DNA of 64,000 bases from Daejeonella sp. JGW-45 (GTDB lineage: Bacteria > Bacteroidota > Bacteroidia > Sphingobacteriales > Sphingobacteriaceae), in the NCBI RefSeq assembly GCF_029360805.1, contig NZ_JARKNC010000010.1, forward strand, positions 671,287 to 735,286, written 5' to 3'. The number at the start of each line of letters is the position of its first letter. The stretch's first letter is position 1. Of this stretch, positions 44,744 to 53,844 are shown in pieces. The notes below the pieces were generated by a model. It ran no database searches, was not told the DNA's origin, and worked only from the letters and a program-made list of their open reading frames with translations. Made by a program: the position numbers and the translations under genes.

Positions 44744-46066
44744 CTAGTACCCCGGATTTTGAGGCAATAATTTAGGGTTACGTGCGATCTCTGCAGAAGG
44801 CACCGGCCATATGGATTTGTTGTTGTCCGTAATGCCAAGAATCTGCTGGAGTCTTCCGGTCCTTACAATATCGAACCACTCGTGTCCTTCAAAGGAAAGC
44901 TCAAGTCTTCTCTCTTTGTAGAGGGCGGTTCTGAAATCAGCTAAAGTAGCCGGGGCTATGGCTCCCAATCCCGCTCTTCTTCGAACTTCGTTTAGGAGTT
45001 TAAGCGCATCGGCGTTAGGGTAGCTGGTTTCTGCGAGTGCTTCAGCTTTGCTTAACAGTACTTCTGCCAGGCGTAATACGATGATATTATCATCTTTTGT
45101 ACCTGGCCTGGAGTACTTTTTAAGATAATTATCAGCATTTGCGAATCCCAGGGTAGCGTCTTTCCTTAGATCACCTGTTTCATAAGCTGCAACAAGGTTT
45201 GGATTGATCTGGATAGTACGTGTTCCGCTTAAACTGGCAGGTAAAAATGTAGTTGCCAGGTTGTTTTGCAGCTGGGTGTCGTAATTTATTTCGAAGATAG
45301 ATTCAGCAGAATTCTTCGTAAGGAATAAATTAGCATACGCTACGCTTAACGTTTCGCCTTTTCTTGAAATTACCTGATTTGCATCAGCAATAGCCAGTGC
45401 CCAGCTCTTTCTGGTTAGGTATATTCTGGCGCCCAGCGCGTATGCCGCTGCCTTGGTCGCACGGCCGGTCCGGCCAAGACCTGCATGAGTTTCAGGCAGG
45501 TTGAGCTTGGCAAAATCCAGGTCTTCCAGGATCTGCTTATAGATTGCATCAACAGGAGCACGCGGAACCTGAAGAGCTGCCACATCAGGGCTTTCAGTAG
45601 GGCTTGTGATCAAGGGTACAGGACCGAAATACCTGACCAGGTTAAAATAGGTAAATGCCCGCAGAAAGCGAGCTTCCGCGATAATTGCATTTTTAGCAGC
45701 ATCCGCCATTCCCGGGATCCCGGGAACCTTAGCGATCACTACATTAGCCGAATTTACCAAAACGTATTGCTGATCCCAAAGTATGCCGAACTGAGAATTA
45801 TCCGCCACGAAGATCAGGTTATTCATTTGCTCAAACTGCCTGTTTAGAGCATTTCCAACCGTGTTTTTTGTGGGAAGTTCAGCAAATACGACATAATTAA
45901 GTCCGGTATTTGCCAGGTTGCGGTATGTTCCCACTATTGCAGCTTCCGCATCTGATGGCCGTACGAATAGCTCCTGTGTGGAAACTGCATCTATCGGCTC
46001 CTGCTCAATTACGTCGCATGACGCAACAGTCAGGTATATACAGAGTAAAAGAATTATTTTTTTCAT
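44744..46066 (-). CDS. SusD/RagB family nutrient-binding lipoprotein
   Basis: The 440-residue protein has a lipoprotein signal (Cys17 in VASC) and SusD marks: FVRPSDAEAAIVGTYRNL at the start, AEARFLRAFTYFNLVRYFGPVPLI, RATKAAAYALGARIYLTRKSWALA and the closing KERRLELSFEGHEWFDIVRTGRL. SusD caps the SusC barrel at the cell surface and captures ligand. It lies 10 bases after the SusC gene and ends with a strong terminator. Ligand unknown; the flanking genes are not glycoside hydrolases. Confidence 0.95.
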   Translation of the reverse strand: MKKIILLLCIYLTVASCDVIEQEPIDAVSTQELFVRPSDAEAAIVGTYRNLANTGLNYVVFAELPTKNTVGNALNRQFEQMNNLIFVADNSQFGILWDQQYVLVNSANVVIAKVPGIPGMADAAKNAIIAEARFLRAFTYFNLVRYFGPVPLITSPTESPDVAALQVPRAPVDAIYKQILEDLDFAKLNLPETHAGLGRTGRATKAAAYALGARIYLTRKSWALAIADANQVISRKGETLSVAYANLFLTKNSAESIFEINYDTQLQNNLATTFLPASLSGTRTIQINPNLVAAYETGDLRKDATLGFANADNYLKKYSRPGTKDDNIIVLRLAEVLLSKAEALAETSYPNADALKLLNEVRRRAGLGAIAPATLADFRTALYKERRLELSFEGHEWFDIVRTGRLQQILGITDNNKSIWPVPSAEIARNPKLLPQNPGY

Positions 46067-46076
46067 GAGTCTTGAT

Positions 46077-49000
46077 TTAGAATGTTGCGTTTAAGCCTAA
46101 TGAGAACGACCGCGCCTGCGGATATGAACTCATGTCAAATCCAAAATTGGTATCATTACCATACGCATTAACTTCAGGGTCGTAGCCGCGATATTCTGTC
46201 CAGGTAAAAATGTTTTGTCCGGCGCCATAAATCCGGATGCTCTGGATCCCTGCTTTGCGCAGTGCTTCATTTTTCAGGTTGTAACCAAGACTGATATTTT
46301 TCACCCTCAGGAACGAGCCGTCCTGTAACACCCGGTTGGAAACAGAACCGTTCCGGTTCGGATCAGCCCATGCGGCACGGTGCAGGGTCGTAATATCTCC
46401 TGGCTTTCTCCAGCGTTCTCTCGCCAGGGTCGATGAGTTAAACCAGGTATGAAGCCTGCCGTACGAATACTCCGCCTGATTGAAGATCTGGTTCCCGTAA
46501 ACAAAATGTAAGAAAACCGACGCGTCGAAGTTTTTGAACTGAACGGAGTTAGTGAAGCCTCCTGTAAATTTCGGCTGTGCGCTGCCCAGTACCTGGTTGT
46601 CTTCAGTCGTAGACGTTAATGGAATGTTCTTATCTCCATTGATATCAACGAAGTCATAGTCGCCTGTTTGGGGATTTACCCGGATGATCTTCCAGCCATA
46701 GAAGGTGCCCAGGGGATAGCCTTCTTTAACAATACTGGCGTAACCATTAAAGCCAAGAGGTATTTGCCCTCCCGGCAAGTTGGTTACCTTGTTCTTATTG
46801 AACGAGATATTAAAATCGGTTGACCACTTAAAGTCAGTTTTGTTAATATTTACGGTGTTCAGTGAAAGTTCAACTCCCTTATTCTCAACGTTTCCGACAT
46901 TCTGAAGTGAACTTACGAAGCCCGATGACCTCGGCAAAGACACAGCAAGCAACAGACCTGAAGTGTTCTTTTTGTACACGTCTGCTGTGAAGTTTAGCCG
47001 GCCCTTAAAAAAGCTCAGGTCTAACCCTACATTCGTTTGCTCGGTGCTTTCCCAGCTCAGGTCAGGATTCGCTAATTGCGTTTGGGCCAGCCCGCTTAAG
47101 CCTATATAATTAAAGCCTCCGCCGAATAATCCCCTTGAGGTGAAGTTACCGATCTCCTGATTACCCGTCTGGCCCCAGCTTGCGCGGATCTTCACGTCTT
47201 CAACCCAGCTGAGATCTTTCATAAAACCTTCCTGTCCGAGACGATAGGCTGCAGAAATAGAAGGGAAGCTTCCATATTTATTGTTTTCACTGAAACGTGA
47301 CGAACCGTCTACCCGGTAGCTTGCGGCAAGGTTAAACTTATCCTTGAATGAATAATTCAACCTGCTGAAGTAAGATGTTAATCCCCAGCTACTGCCTGTA
47401 GAAGTAGAATTTTTTATGGATGCAGAACCCAGTGTCTGGATCGCTTCAAGCGCGAAATTCGTTGCTGAGGCAACGGTACGGCTGAATTTTGATTCCTGGT
47501 TAGAATAACCAAGCAGGAGGTTGAAACGGTGGTTTTCCGATATGCTCTTGCTGTAGTTTAAAGTATTTTCGTTGATCCATCCAATATCCTGGGTCATGCT
47601 GTTGGTTCCGGATCCGTTAGTTGCCCTTCCTAATACAGTTAATCTGTTTGGCGGTACAAAATATACCTCTTCTAAACTCAGGTAATCCAGGCCGATGCTG
47701 CTTCTTAGATTAAGGCCTTCCAGGATCTTAAATTCAACAAATGCATTTCCCAGCGCCCTGTTATTAAATGCATCGTTGGTAACCTGGTCTGCAATGATCA
47801 GCGGGTTGTCGATATTGGCAATATATGGATCGTCAGGGTTGAGTGAACCATCCGCATTCCGGGCCGGCACTGCCGGCGACTTTACGATAGCCACAGCAAC
47901 GATTCCATCACGGTCGCCCTGACTCACCCGGTCGGTTTTAGACCGGTTCATGCTTACGTTAATTCCGGCCTTCAACCGGTCGTTGATCGTCTGGTCAAAA
48001 TTGAACCTGAAATTCCCCCGGCTGAATCCGCTGCCGATAACTACCCCGGTCTGACCTAAGTAGCTGCCTGACAGGAAGTATCTTGTTTTCTGGCTTCCGC
48101 CCGAAAGAGATATCTCATTGTTATGGATCGGCGCTCTTCTGAAAATTTCGTCCTGCCAGTCGGTAGTTGGCAACGCAGACGGATTAGCGATCGGTGCCGG
48201 CCGGCCTACATTGGTGTTCGCCTCATTGACAAGCTCGCCCCACTCCGGACCGCCTAAAAGCGGGATCCGTTTCGCAACTTCCTGGTAACCCACATAAGCG
48301 TTATAACTGATCTTCGTCTGGTCTTCTTTACCTCTTTTTGTTGTGATCACAATTACACCGTTGGAAGCTCTTGATCCGTAGATTGCCGCCGCTGATGCAT
48401 CTTTTAAAATGTCGATACTTTCGATATCATTCGGGCTGATATTTGACAGCGGGTTCTGAGGCATGGAACCAGCTGCGGCACCGGCATAATTACCGGTATT
48501 CACCGGGATGCCATCAATAACATAAAGCGGGTCATTACCCCCGGTGATTGAGCTCGCACCCCTGATACGCACCGTCGTGCGGCCACCGGGGGTACCCGAA
48601 TCCTGGGTAATGTTCACACCGCCAACCCGGCCCTGCAGTAATTGTTCAGGACTGGTGATCGGAAGGTCAGCCAGCTTTTTGTTTGCTACAGAAAGTGAAC
48701 CAATAGCACTGGACACATCCTTTTTGTTCTGTGTACCGTAACCAACTACGATAACCTCGTTCAGGGCCTGCTGATCTTCTTCCATTGTCACATCGATAGC
48801 CGTGCGGGTGCCTGAAGCTATTTCCTTCTCGAGGAATCCTAAGTAACTAAATACCAGTATTCCCGGTTCCGGTATCGTAAGCGTATAATTTCCTTCCACG
48901 TTAGTTGTTGTACCGATCGTTGTATTCTTTAACCTTATACTTACGCCCGGCAGGGGTGCACCTTTCGAATCCGTTACGCGGCCCTTTATTTCCTGCGGAG

Positions 49001-49400
49001 GGGCGGGCGCTTCCATAATTTTCTGTTCCCGGGCCATAACAGGTTGCTTCCGTGAGATGATGATGGTTTCATCAACGATCGACGAACTGAGAGCCTGGTT
49101 TTCAAGAACAGAGCGAAGAGCCTCCTCAAGTGATGCGTTGCTGACGTTAACGCTGACGGGCTTAGCCATCTGAAGCATCTGGGTATTATACAGGAAAGTG
49201 TATTTTGTTTGTTTCTGTATCTCCCTGAATGCTTTTTCAAGTGGAGCATTTTTCATTGAAAGGCTGATGCGCTGAGCATAACTGGCAGCATTCACCTGCA
49301 AAAGCGCGGTGAGCAACAGAATAAACGCAACTTTCATAACCCTTATGAATTTAAGCGGAATGCAGGGTATTCTGCATTTTAGTAATATATTGAGTTTCAT
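46077..49400 (-). CDS. SusC/RagA TonB-linked outer-membrane protein with STN domain
   Basis: The 1107-residue protein starts at ATG 49400, giving a long signal region. Domains in order: secretin/TonB short N-terminal (STN) domain (about 50-115, SMKNAPLEKAFREIQKQTKYTFLYN), carboxypeptidase-regulatory-like domain (GRVTDSKGAPLPGVSIRLKNT), SusC signature (EVIVVGYGTQNKKDVSSAIG), plug (RGASSITGGNDPLYVIDGIPVNTG; IESIDILKDASAAAIYGSRASNGVI) and a barrel. The STN domain is what lets such transporters signal through FecR and an ECF sigma factor, whose genes lie directly upstream. Confidence 0.97.
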   Translation of the reverse strand: MKLNILLKCRIPCIPLKFIRVMKVAFILLLTALLQVNAASYAQRISLSMKNAPLEKAFREIQKQTKYTFLYNTQMLQMAKPVSVNVSNASLEEALRSVLENQALSSSIVDETIIISRKQPVMAREQKIMEAPAPPQEIKGRVTDSKGAPLPGVSIRLKNTTIGTTTNVEGNYTLTIPEPGILVFSYLGFLEKEIASGTRTAIDVTMEEDQQALNEVIVVGYGTQNKKDVSSAIGSLSVANKKLADLPITSPEQLLQGRVGGVNITQDSGTPGGRTTVRIRGASSITGGNDPLYVIDGIPVNTGNYAGAAAGSMPQNPLSNISPNDIESIDILKDASAAAIYGSRASNGVIVITTKRGKEDQTKISYNAYVGYQEVAKRIPLLGGPEWGELVNEANTNVGRPAPIANPSALPTTDWQDEIFRRAPIHNNEISLSGGSQKTRYFLSGSYLGQTGVVIGSGFSRGNFRFNFDQTINDRLKAGINVSMNRSKTDRVSQGDRDGIVAVAIVKSPAVPARNADGSLNPDDPYIANIDNPLIIADQVTNDAFNNRALGNAFVEFKILEGLNLRSSIGLDYLSLEEVYFVPPNRLTVLGRATNGSGTNSMTQDIGWINENTLNYSKSISENHRFNLLLGYSNQESKFSRTVASATNFALEAIQTLGSASIKNSTSTGSSWGLTSYFSRLNYSFKDKFNLAASYRVDGSSRFSENNKYGSFPSISAAYRLGQEGFMKDLSWVEDVKIRASWGQTGNQEIGNFTSRGLFGGGFNYIGLSGLAQTQLANPDLSWESTEQTNVGLDLSFFKGRLNFTADVYKKNTSGLLLAVSLPRSSGFVSSLQNVGNVENKGVELSLNTVNINKTDFKWSTDFNISFNKNKVTNLPGGQIPLGFNGYASIVKEGYPLGTFYGWKIIRVNPQTGDYDFVDINGDKNIPLTSTTEDNQVLGSAQPKFTGGFTNSVQFKNFDASVFLHFVYGNQIFNQAEYSYGRLHTWFNSSTLARERWRKPGDITTLHRAAWADPNRNGSVSNRVLQDGSFLRVKNISLGYNLKNEALRKAGIQSIRIYGAGQNIFTWTEYRGYDPEVNAYGNDTNFGFDMSSYPQARSFSLGLNATF

Positions 49401-49486
49401 ACATTTGAGTTTGGTTGAGTGTTGATTGTAGTTACTAAAGGCCAATCTCCTGCACTATCTTTCCGGGCCTGAATATATCTGGTAAA

Positions 49487-50659
49487 TTATGGCATAACAG
49501 TTATCCTCCTTCCTTTGCCCGAAGAGTCTTCCTGGACAATTTTAAAATGAATAGCGCCTGTTAACTCAAGCATCCGTAATAATTCAGAGACATTTTTATT
49601 CCGGGATATCGTACCTGTAAAATCCTTATTGCTCATATCCCCTTTATAGACGACTTCCACATCGTACCATCTGGATACTTTCCGCATGATGCTTTCAATG
49701 CTCTCGTCAACAAAAATGAATTGCCCGTTTTTCCAGGCCACAGCCTGGTCAGGATCGGCGGCTGCAACTGTTATTTTCTCAGTAGCCTTATTTAAAGTTG
49801 CAGACTGGCCCGGTCTGATCATTACTTTATCCGCTCCCTTCAGGATCTGCACCGAGCCTTCCAGCAGGGTAGTGCTCATTTGCTTTTCATCATCGTAGGC
49901 CATTACGTTAAAATGAGTTCCCAATACCTTGATCTCAGAGTTATTCGTCACGACTTTAAAGGGCATTGCGGTGTTCCTGGCAATCTCAAAATAGGCCTCA
50001 CCTGTAAGTTCCACTTTTCTTTCTGCGCCGGCGAAAAGTGTGGGGAAGCGTAATGAGGATCCTGCATTAAGCCATACGCGGCTGCCATCGGGAAGGGTGA
50101 TCTGGAACTGCCCGCCGCGCGGCGTCGCTACGGTATTGAATCTTACTCCGGCACCGGCTTTTGGTATGCCGGAAACATAGTGCAGCTGGCCGTCCGGCAA
50201 TTTTTTGATCGTTGTATTGCTCTCATGTGCTATCAGGCCGCTGGCCGCATCGTCAAGGTTTATACGGGAACCGTCGTCAAGGATAAGTATCGCCTTATTT
50301 TCACCCGGCAGGATATCATCGCTCACAACCGAGGGTTTATCAGTTCGCGTAAGCCCAGGCTGTTCATTGTCGATGCTCAAATAAATGGAAACAGAGAAAA
50401 AAAGAAATATGACAGACGCAGCAACATACCAGGTTTTCAGGCTCACAACCTTCCGGCGTTCTGAACGCCTGATACTCCTTTGCAGGTTCTTCGCGATTTG
50501 CTGCCTCGCATGTTCGGACTTTCCCATTTTGTCTTCGTCCCAGGGAGCGTTGCTTAGCTGAAAGGAATCTGTGTATTCCTCCAGTAGTTTGCACTCTTCT
50601 TCTGTGCAATCTCCCGCGATATATTTTTGGTATAAGACTTCGTATTCGTTTCTGGTCAT
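49487..50659 (-). CDS. FecR family anti-sigma factor
   Basis: The 390-residue protein from ATG 50659 begins with an N-terminal anti-sigma region (EYEVLYQKYIAGDCTEEECKLLEEY), has one membrane helix near residues 90-108 (WYVAASVIFLFFSVSIYL), and a periplasmic FecR domain (TPRGGQFQITLPDGSRVWLNAGSSLRFP, EAYFEIAR, GTHFNVMAYDDE). The DUF4974-like end follows. It should hold the divergently encoded sigma factor inactive until the STN domain of SusC signals that ligand is bound. An earlier in-frame start at 50701 adds unrelated residues. Confidence 0.95.
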   Translation of the reverse strand: MTRNEYEVLYQKYIAGDCTEEECKLLEEYTDSFQLSNAPWDEDKMGKSEHARQQIAKNLQRSIRRSERRKVVSLKTWYVAASVIFLFFSVSIYLSIDNEQPGLTRTDKPSVVSDDILPGENKAILILDDGSRINLDDAASGLIAHESNTTIKKLPDGQLHYVSGIPKAGAGVRFNTVATPRGGQFQITLPDGSRVWLNAGSSLRFPTLFAGAERKVELTGEAYFEIARNTAMPFKVVTNNSEIKVLGTHFNVMAYDDEKQMSTTLLEGSVQILKGADKVMIRPGQSATLNKATEKITVAAADPDQAVAWKNGQFIFVDESIESIMRKVSRWYDVEVVYKGDMSNKDFTGTISRNKNVSELLRMLELTGAIHFKIVQEDSSGKGRRITVMP

Positions 50660-50797
50660 AGCGCCACTTTGTAGTATAGAGACATTTGAGAGGAACAACA
50701 CACATGGATTTTCGAAAAAAGCTGGTTGATCACCTATTCTTTTTCTTACTTATTAGTCTTAATTTTAGGAGAATATAAGTGTGACAACCGCTAACCT

Positions 50798-51385
50798 ATG
50801 ATCGATAGATCGTCTTCCGATGAAATATTGGTGGAAGCTATGAAAAATGGCGATCCTGTTTCATTTGATATCCTTTTTAACCGGTATTGGCAAACCCTTT
50901 ATACCACAGCCTATACCATTTCCCGGGATAATGAAGCTTCGTCAGGAATTGTCCACGATATATTCCTCAACCTTTGGTTAAAGCGCGAAAAGCTGCAGAT
51001 CGGATCATTTAAGGGATATATTACTGCCTCTGCACGGTACCACGTTTACAGGTACATGAGGACGGTTAAGCGAAATATGCTGGAATATCGCGATGTATTG
51101 GATGATGATAACAGCATATCGGTGAACGATGGCGAGCTGCTTATCCGGCAACAGGAACTGCAGCGAAAGGTTGAGCGGCATCTGGAAGGCTTGCCGAAAC
51201 GATGCAAAGAAATTTTTACCTTAAGCAGGAGAGATGAGCTATCCAACGATGAAATAGCCAAGCGCCTGGCGATCTCCAAGCGGACCGTAGAGAATCAGCT
51301 GACCAATGCTCTCCATCATTTGAGGCTATCGCTGAAAGACATCTCGTGGTTTTTAATTCTGGTTGCTTTGGGTCGCTACTTCTAA
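50798..51385 (+). CDS. ECF-type RNA polymerase sigma-70 factor
   Basis: The 195-residue protein has sigma region 2 (FDILFNRYWQTLYTTAYTISRDNEASSGIVHDIFLNLWLKRE) and region 4 (KRCKEIFTLSRRDELSNDEIAKRLAISKRTVENQLTNALHHLR), the pattern of Bacteroidota ECF sigma factors paired with FecR. It ends in a short hydrophobic tail (SWFLILVALGRYF), common in this group. It is divergent from fecR with 138 bases between the starts and likely transcribes susC-susD. Confidence 0.94.
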   Translation: MIDRSSSDEILVEAMKNGDPVSFDILFNRYWQTLYTTAYTISRDNEASSGIVHDIFLNLWLKREKLQIGSFKGYITASARYHVYRYMRTVKRNMLEYRDVLDDDNSISVNDGELLIRQQELQRKVERHLEGLPKRCKEIFTLSRRDELSNDEIAKRLAISKRTVENQLTNALHHLRLSLKDISWFLILVALGRYF

Positions 51386-51408
51386 ACAATCGGGCATACG
51401 TAAAAAAT

Positions 51409-51437
51409 AAGCGGCCATCCATTAAAGATGGCCGCTT
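51409..51437. terminator. Bidirectional terminator between sigma and PQQ dehydrogenase genes
   Basis: An 11-bp perfect stem (AAGCGGCCATC / GATGGCCGCTT) with a 7-base loop lies between the convergent genes. On the minus strand it is followed by TTATTTTTT, so it fits best as the terminator of the dehydrogenase gene. Confidence 0.85.
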
Positions 51438-51489
51438 TATAAGTTGTCCCGGTGTTTAGTTTGCCGCCTGAAACAGGTTGCGAATGTTA

Positions 51490-53706
51490 TTATTCCGCCA
51501 AGGCGAAAGCCATCATATACCCGGCTGGATTAGCAGCGTCTCCAGCTACAGAAATTGCTATGTATTGCTTGCCGTTGCTCCAGTAGGTGCTCGGATTGGC
51601 ATTAGCGATCCCCGGAAGGGTGTATTCCCAAACTACTTTTCCTGTTTTTTGGTCGATCGCCCTCAACTTGCGGTCGCGTGTGCTGCCGATAAATAATAAG
51701 CCCCCTTTTGTGACCAAGGGACCCGCCGAGCCACTTGCCCCGGTTTCGGGTGCTCCAGGTAATTGGCTGTCAGGCGTATTGCCCAGGGTTATGGTCCACT
51801 CAAATTCGCCTGTATTTAAATTGATAGCATGCAGCTGTCCAAAAGGAGGTTTAATACCCTGGCGCCTCTGATTATCTGTAAACTGTCCGTAGGCTGTAAG
51901 GTTTAAATACTGGTCGTCCGGTTTGATATCGGCTACTTTGTTGGCAGCGTTATTTGCCTGAATTTCCTTAAGAAAGCTTTGTTCCCTTCCGGCGCGCGGC
52001 GCTGCAGGCTCCTTTTCAAAAAGGAAGGAAATAATCCCTTCCTCCTTGCCGGCGATAACACTTGCAAAGGACGGCATTTTGCCGCCGCCTCTTTTAATCT
52101 TATTAAGGGCGTCCTCACGGCTCATCCTGTTTTCGATTCCCACCAGGGAAGGATTGCCGGACTCGTCGCCATTTTTATCAGGCATGTGGCAGGCAACGCA
52201 GTAGGTCATGTACAGCGCCTTGCCCTGCTCAAACTTTGAAAGATCGGCGGTTTCCTGGACCACCTTTTTCATGGTAGCAATCTCAGGCGAATCGTTTGAT
52301 TTTACATAGATGATGCCTTTTCCGGGATCAACAGCACCGCCGCCCCAGCTTGAACCACCACGACTTCCGGGCATCATAAACGTACCTTTAATGGATGGCG
52401 GGGTAAACGGCCCTTCGTATCGGAAAGACCGGAACCGTTGAAGCAGGCTATCATGAGATCCCTTAGAATAATTAGCTATATCGGCCTCTGTAATGATCTG
52501 ACGTGAATAAGGTTTTGGCTTAGTAGGAAATGGCTGGGTGGGAGATGTCACCTCACCCGGAATGTCTGATGCAGGAACAGGGCGTTCCTCTATCGGCCAC
52601 AATGGTTCCCCCGTGTCCCGGTTAAAGGTATAGATGTATCCCAGCTTAGAGGTTTGAGCTACTGCATCGATCTTTTTACCATTATGAACGACAGTGATTA
52701 AGTTAGGTGCTGCCGGGAGGTCATAATCCCACAGGTCATGATGGACAGTTTGAAAATGCCATTTGTATTTACCGGTCCTGGCGTCAAGTGCTACTACAGA
52801 ATTCCCAAACAGATTGTCGCCTGCCCGGTCTTTCCCATAGTAATCATAAGTAGGTGATCCTGTGGACAGAAATACCATTCCCCGTTTTTCGTCGAGGCTT
52901 ATCCCTCCCCAGCTATTGGCCCCGCCAACATACTTCCAGGCATCCTTAGGCCATGTTTCATATCCAACTTCTCCCGGTTGCGGAACCGTGTGAAAAGTCC
53001 ATACCAATGCACCGGTTTTTACATTATATGCCCGGATGTGACCGGGTTCGGCTCCATAAAGCTCAGAAACTTCATTCCCTATAATATACAGATCCTGGTA
53101 TATAGTTCCGGGCGTGGTAGGTATAACAGAGATTTTATCCGGGTCGCCGCGCATCCCCACATTCATGCTGACTTTGCCGCCCTTGCCAAAGCTGGTTATC
53201 AGCTCACCTGTAGCTGCATTTACTGAAAAAAGCTGATCGCCCCCGGTGAACATTATCCGCTTATCCGCCCCATCCTCATAATAAGTGACGCCTCTTCCAA
53301 CTCCGCCGCCGGCAGCTCCGTCAAAGGGGTCAAAGGCCCATATCTGCTCGCCGGTAGCTGCATTCAGCGCATATACCCGGTGCCTGGCAGACATGGTATA
53401 CATCACACCATCTATGATAATAGGGTTGCTTTCACTGTTCCCGCCTCTCGATCCCTGAGGCGCATCGCTGAACTTATGCGACCAGGCCAGTTGAAGCTTA
53501 TTAATATTGGAGAGGTTTACCTGATCGAGAACCGAATAGGCGGTACCTTCACTGTCGGCTTTATAAATGCTCCAGGTGCGGTTGATATCAGCGGATTTCC
53601 CCCCTGCCAGTTCTGGATAAACCTTGCATCCGGTATAGATCAGGGTTGCTGTGAGCGCTAACAGGAATGCCGGTCTCTTGCTGAGCAAGGTCTTGGGATT
53701 AGTCAT
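51490..53706 (-). CDS. PQQ-dependent dehydrogenase with inserted cytochrome c domain, lipoprotein
   Basis: The 738-residue protein has a lipobox (YTGC, Cys27) and an eight-bladed quinoprotein propeller: repeated W-docking motifs such as RHRVYALNAATGEQIWAFDPFDG and YTLPGIANANPSTYWSNGKQYIAISVAG. A cytochrome c insertion holds CVACH at 503-507, which would accept electrons from PQQ. It resembles quinoprotein glucose/alcohol dehydrogenases of the GCD group. It probably oxidises sugars or alcohols at the periplasmic face. It is transcribed separately from the Sus operon, with its own terminator. Confidence 0.9.
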   Translation of the reverse strand: MTNPKTLLSKRPAFLLALTATLIYTGCKVYPELAGGKSADINRTWSIYKADSEGTAYSVLDQVNLSNINKLQLAWSHKFSDAPQGSRGGNSESNPIIIDGVMYTMSARHRVYALNAATGEQIWAFDPFDGAAGGGVGRGVTYYEDGADKRIMFTGGDQLFSVNAATGELITSFGKGGKVSMNVGMRGDPDKISVIPTTPGTIYQDLYIIGNEVSELYGAEPGHIRAYNVKTGALVWTFHTVPQPGEVGYETWPKDAWKYVGGANSWGGISLDEKRGMVFLSTGSPTYDYYGKDRAGDNLFGNSVVALDARTGKYKWHFQTVHHDLWDYDLPAAPNLITVVHNGKKIDAVAQTSKLGYIYTFNRDTGEPLWPIEERPVPASDIPGEVTSPTQPFPTKPKPYSRQIITEADIANYSKGSHDSLLQRFRSFRYEGPFTPPSIKGTFMMPGSRGGSSWGGGAVDPGKGIIYVKSNDSPEIATMKKVVQETADLSKFEQGKALYMTYCVACHMPDKNGDESGNPSLVGIENRMSREDALNKIKRGGGKMPSFASVIAGKEEGIISFLFEKEPAAPRAGREQSFLKEIQANNAANKVADIKPDDQYLNLTAYGQFTDNQRRQGIKPPFGQLHAINLNTGEFEWTITLGNTPDSQLPGAPETGASGSAGPLVTKGGLLFIGSTRDRKLRAIDQKTGKVVWEYTLPGIANANPSTYWSNGKQYIAISVAGDAANPAGYMMAFALAE

Positions 53707-53790
53707 TTTTGATTTTAATTTAAGGGTTCAATTTAAGTAAGAATTCATCATAAGCCCTGAGGGAGAGGTAAAATTTATCTTACAATATCC

Positions 53791-53822
53791 ATAAAAAAAG
53801 GCGATACTTAAATGCATCGCCC
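53791..53822 (-). terminator. Rho-independent terminator of the phosphatase gene
   Basis: On the minus strand GGCGAT and ATCGCC form a 6-bp stem extended by flanking AAAG/CTTT pairing, with a 10-base loop and seven Ts. It lies 22 bases after the stop codon of the gene starting at 55506. Confidence 0.8.
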
Positions 53823-53844
53823 TTTCTAAATAATATTCGAAAGC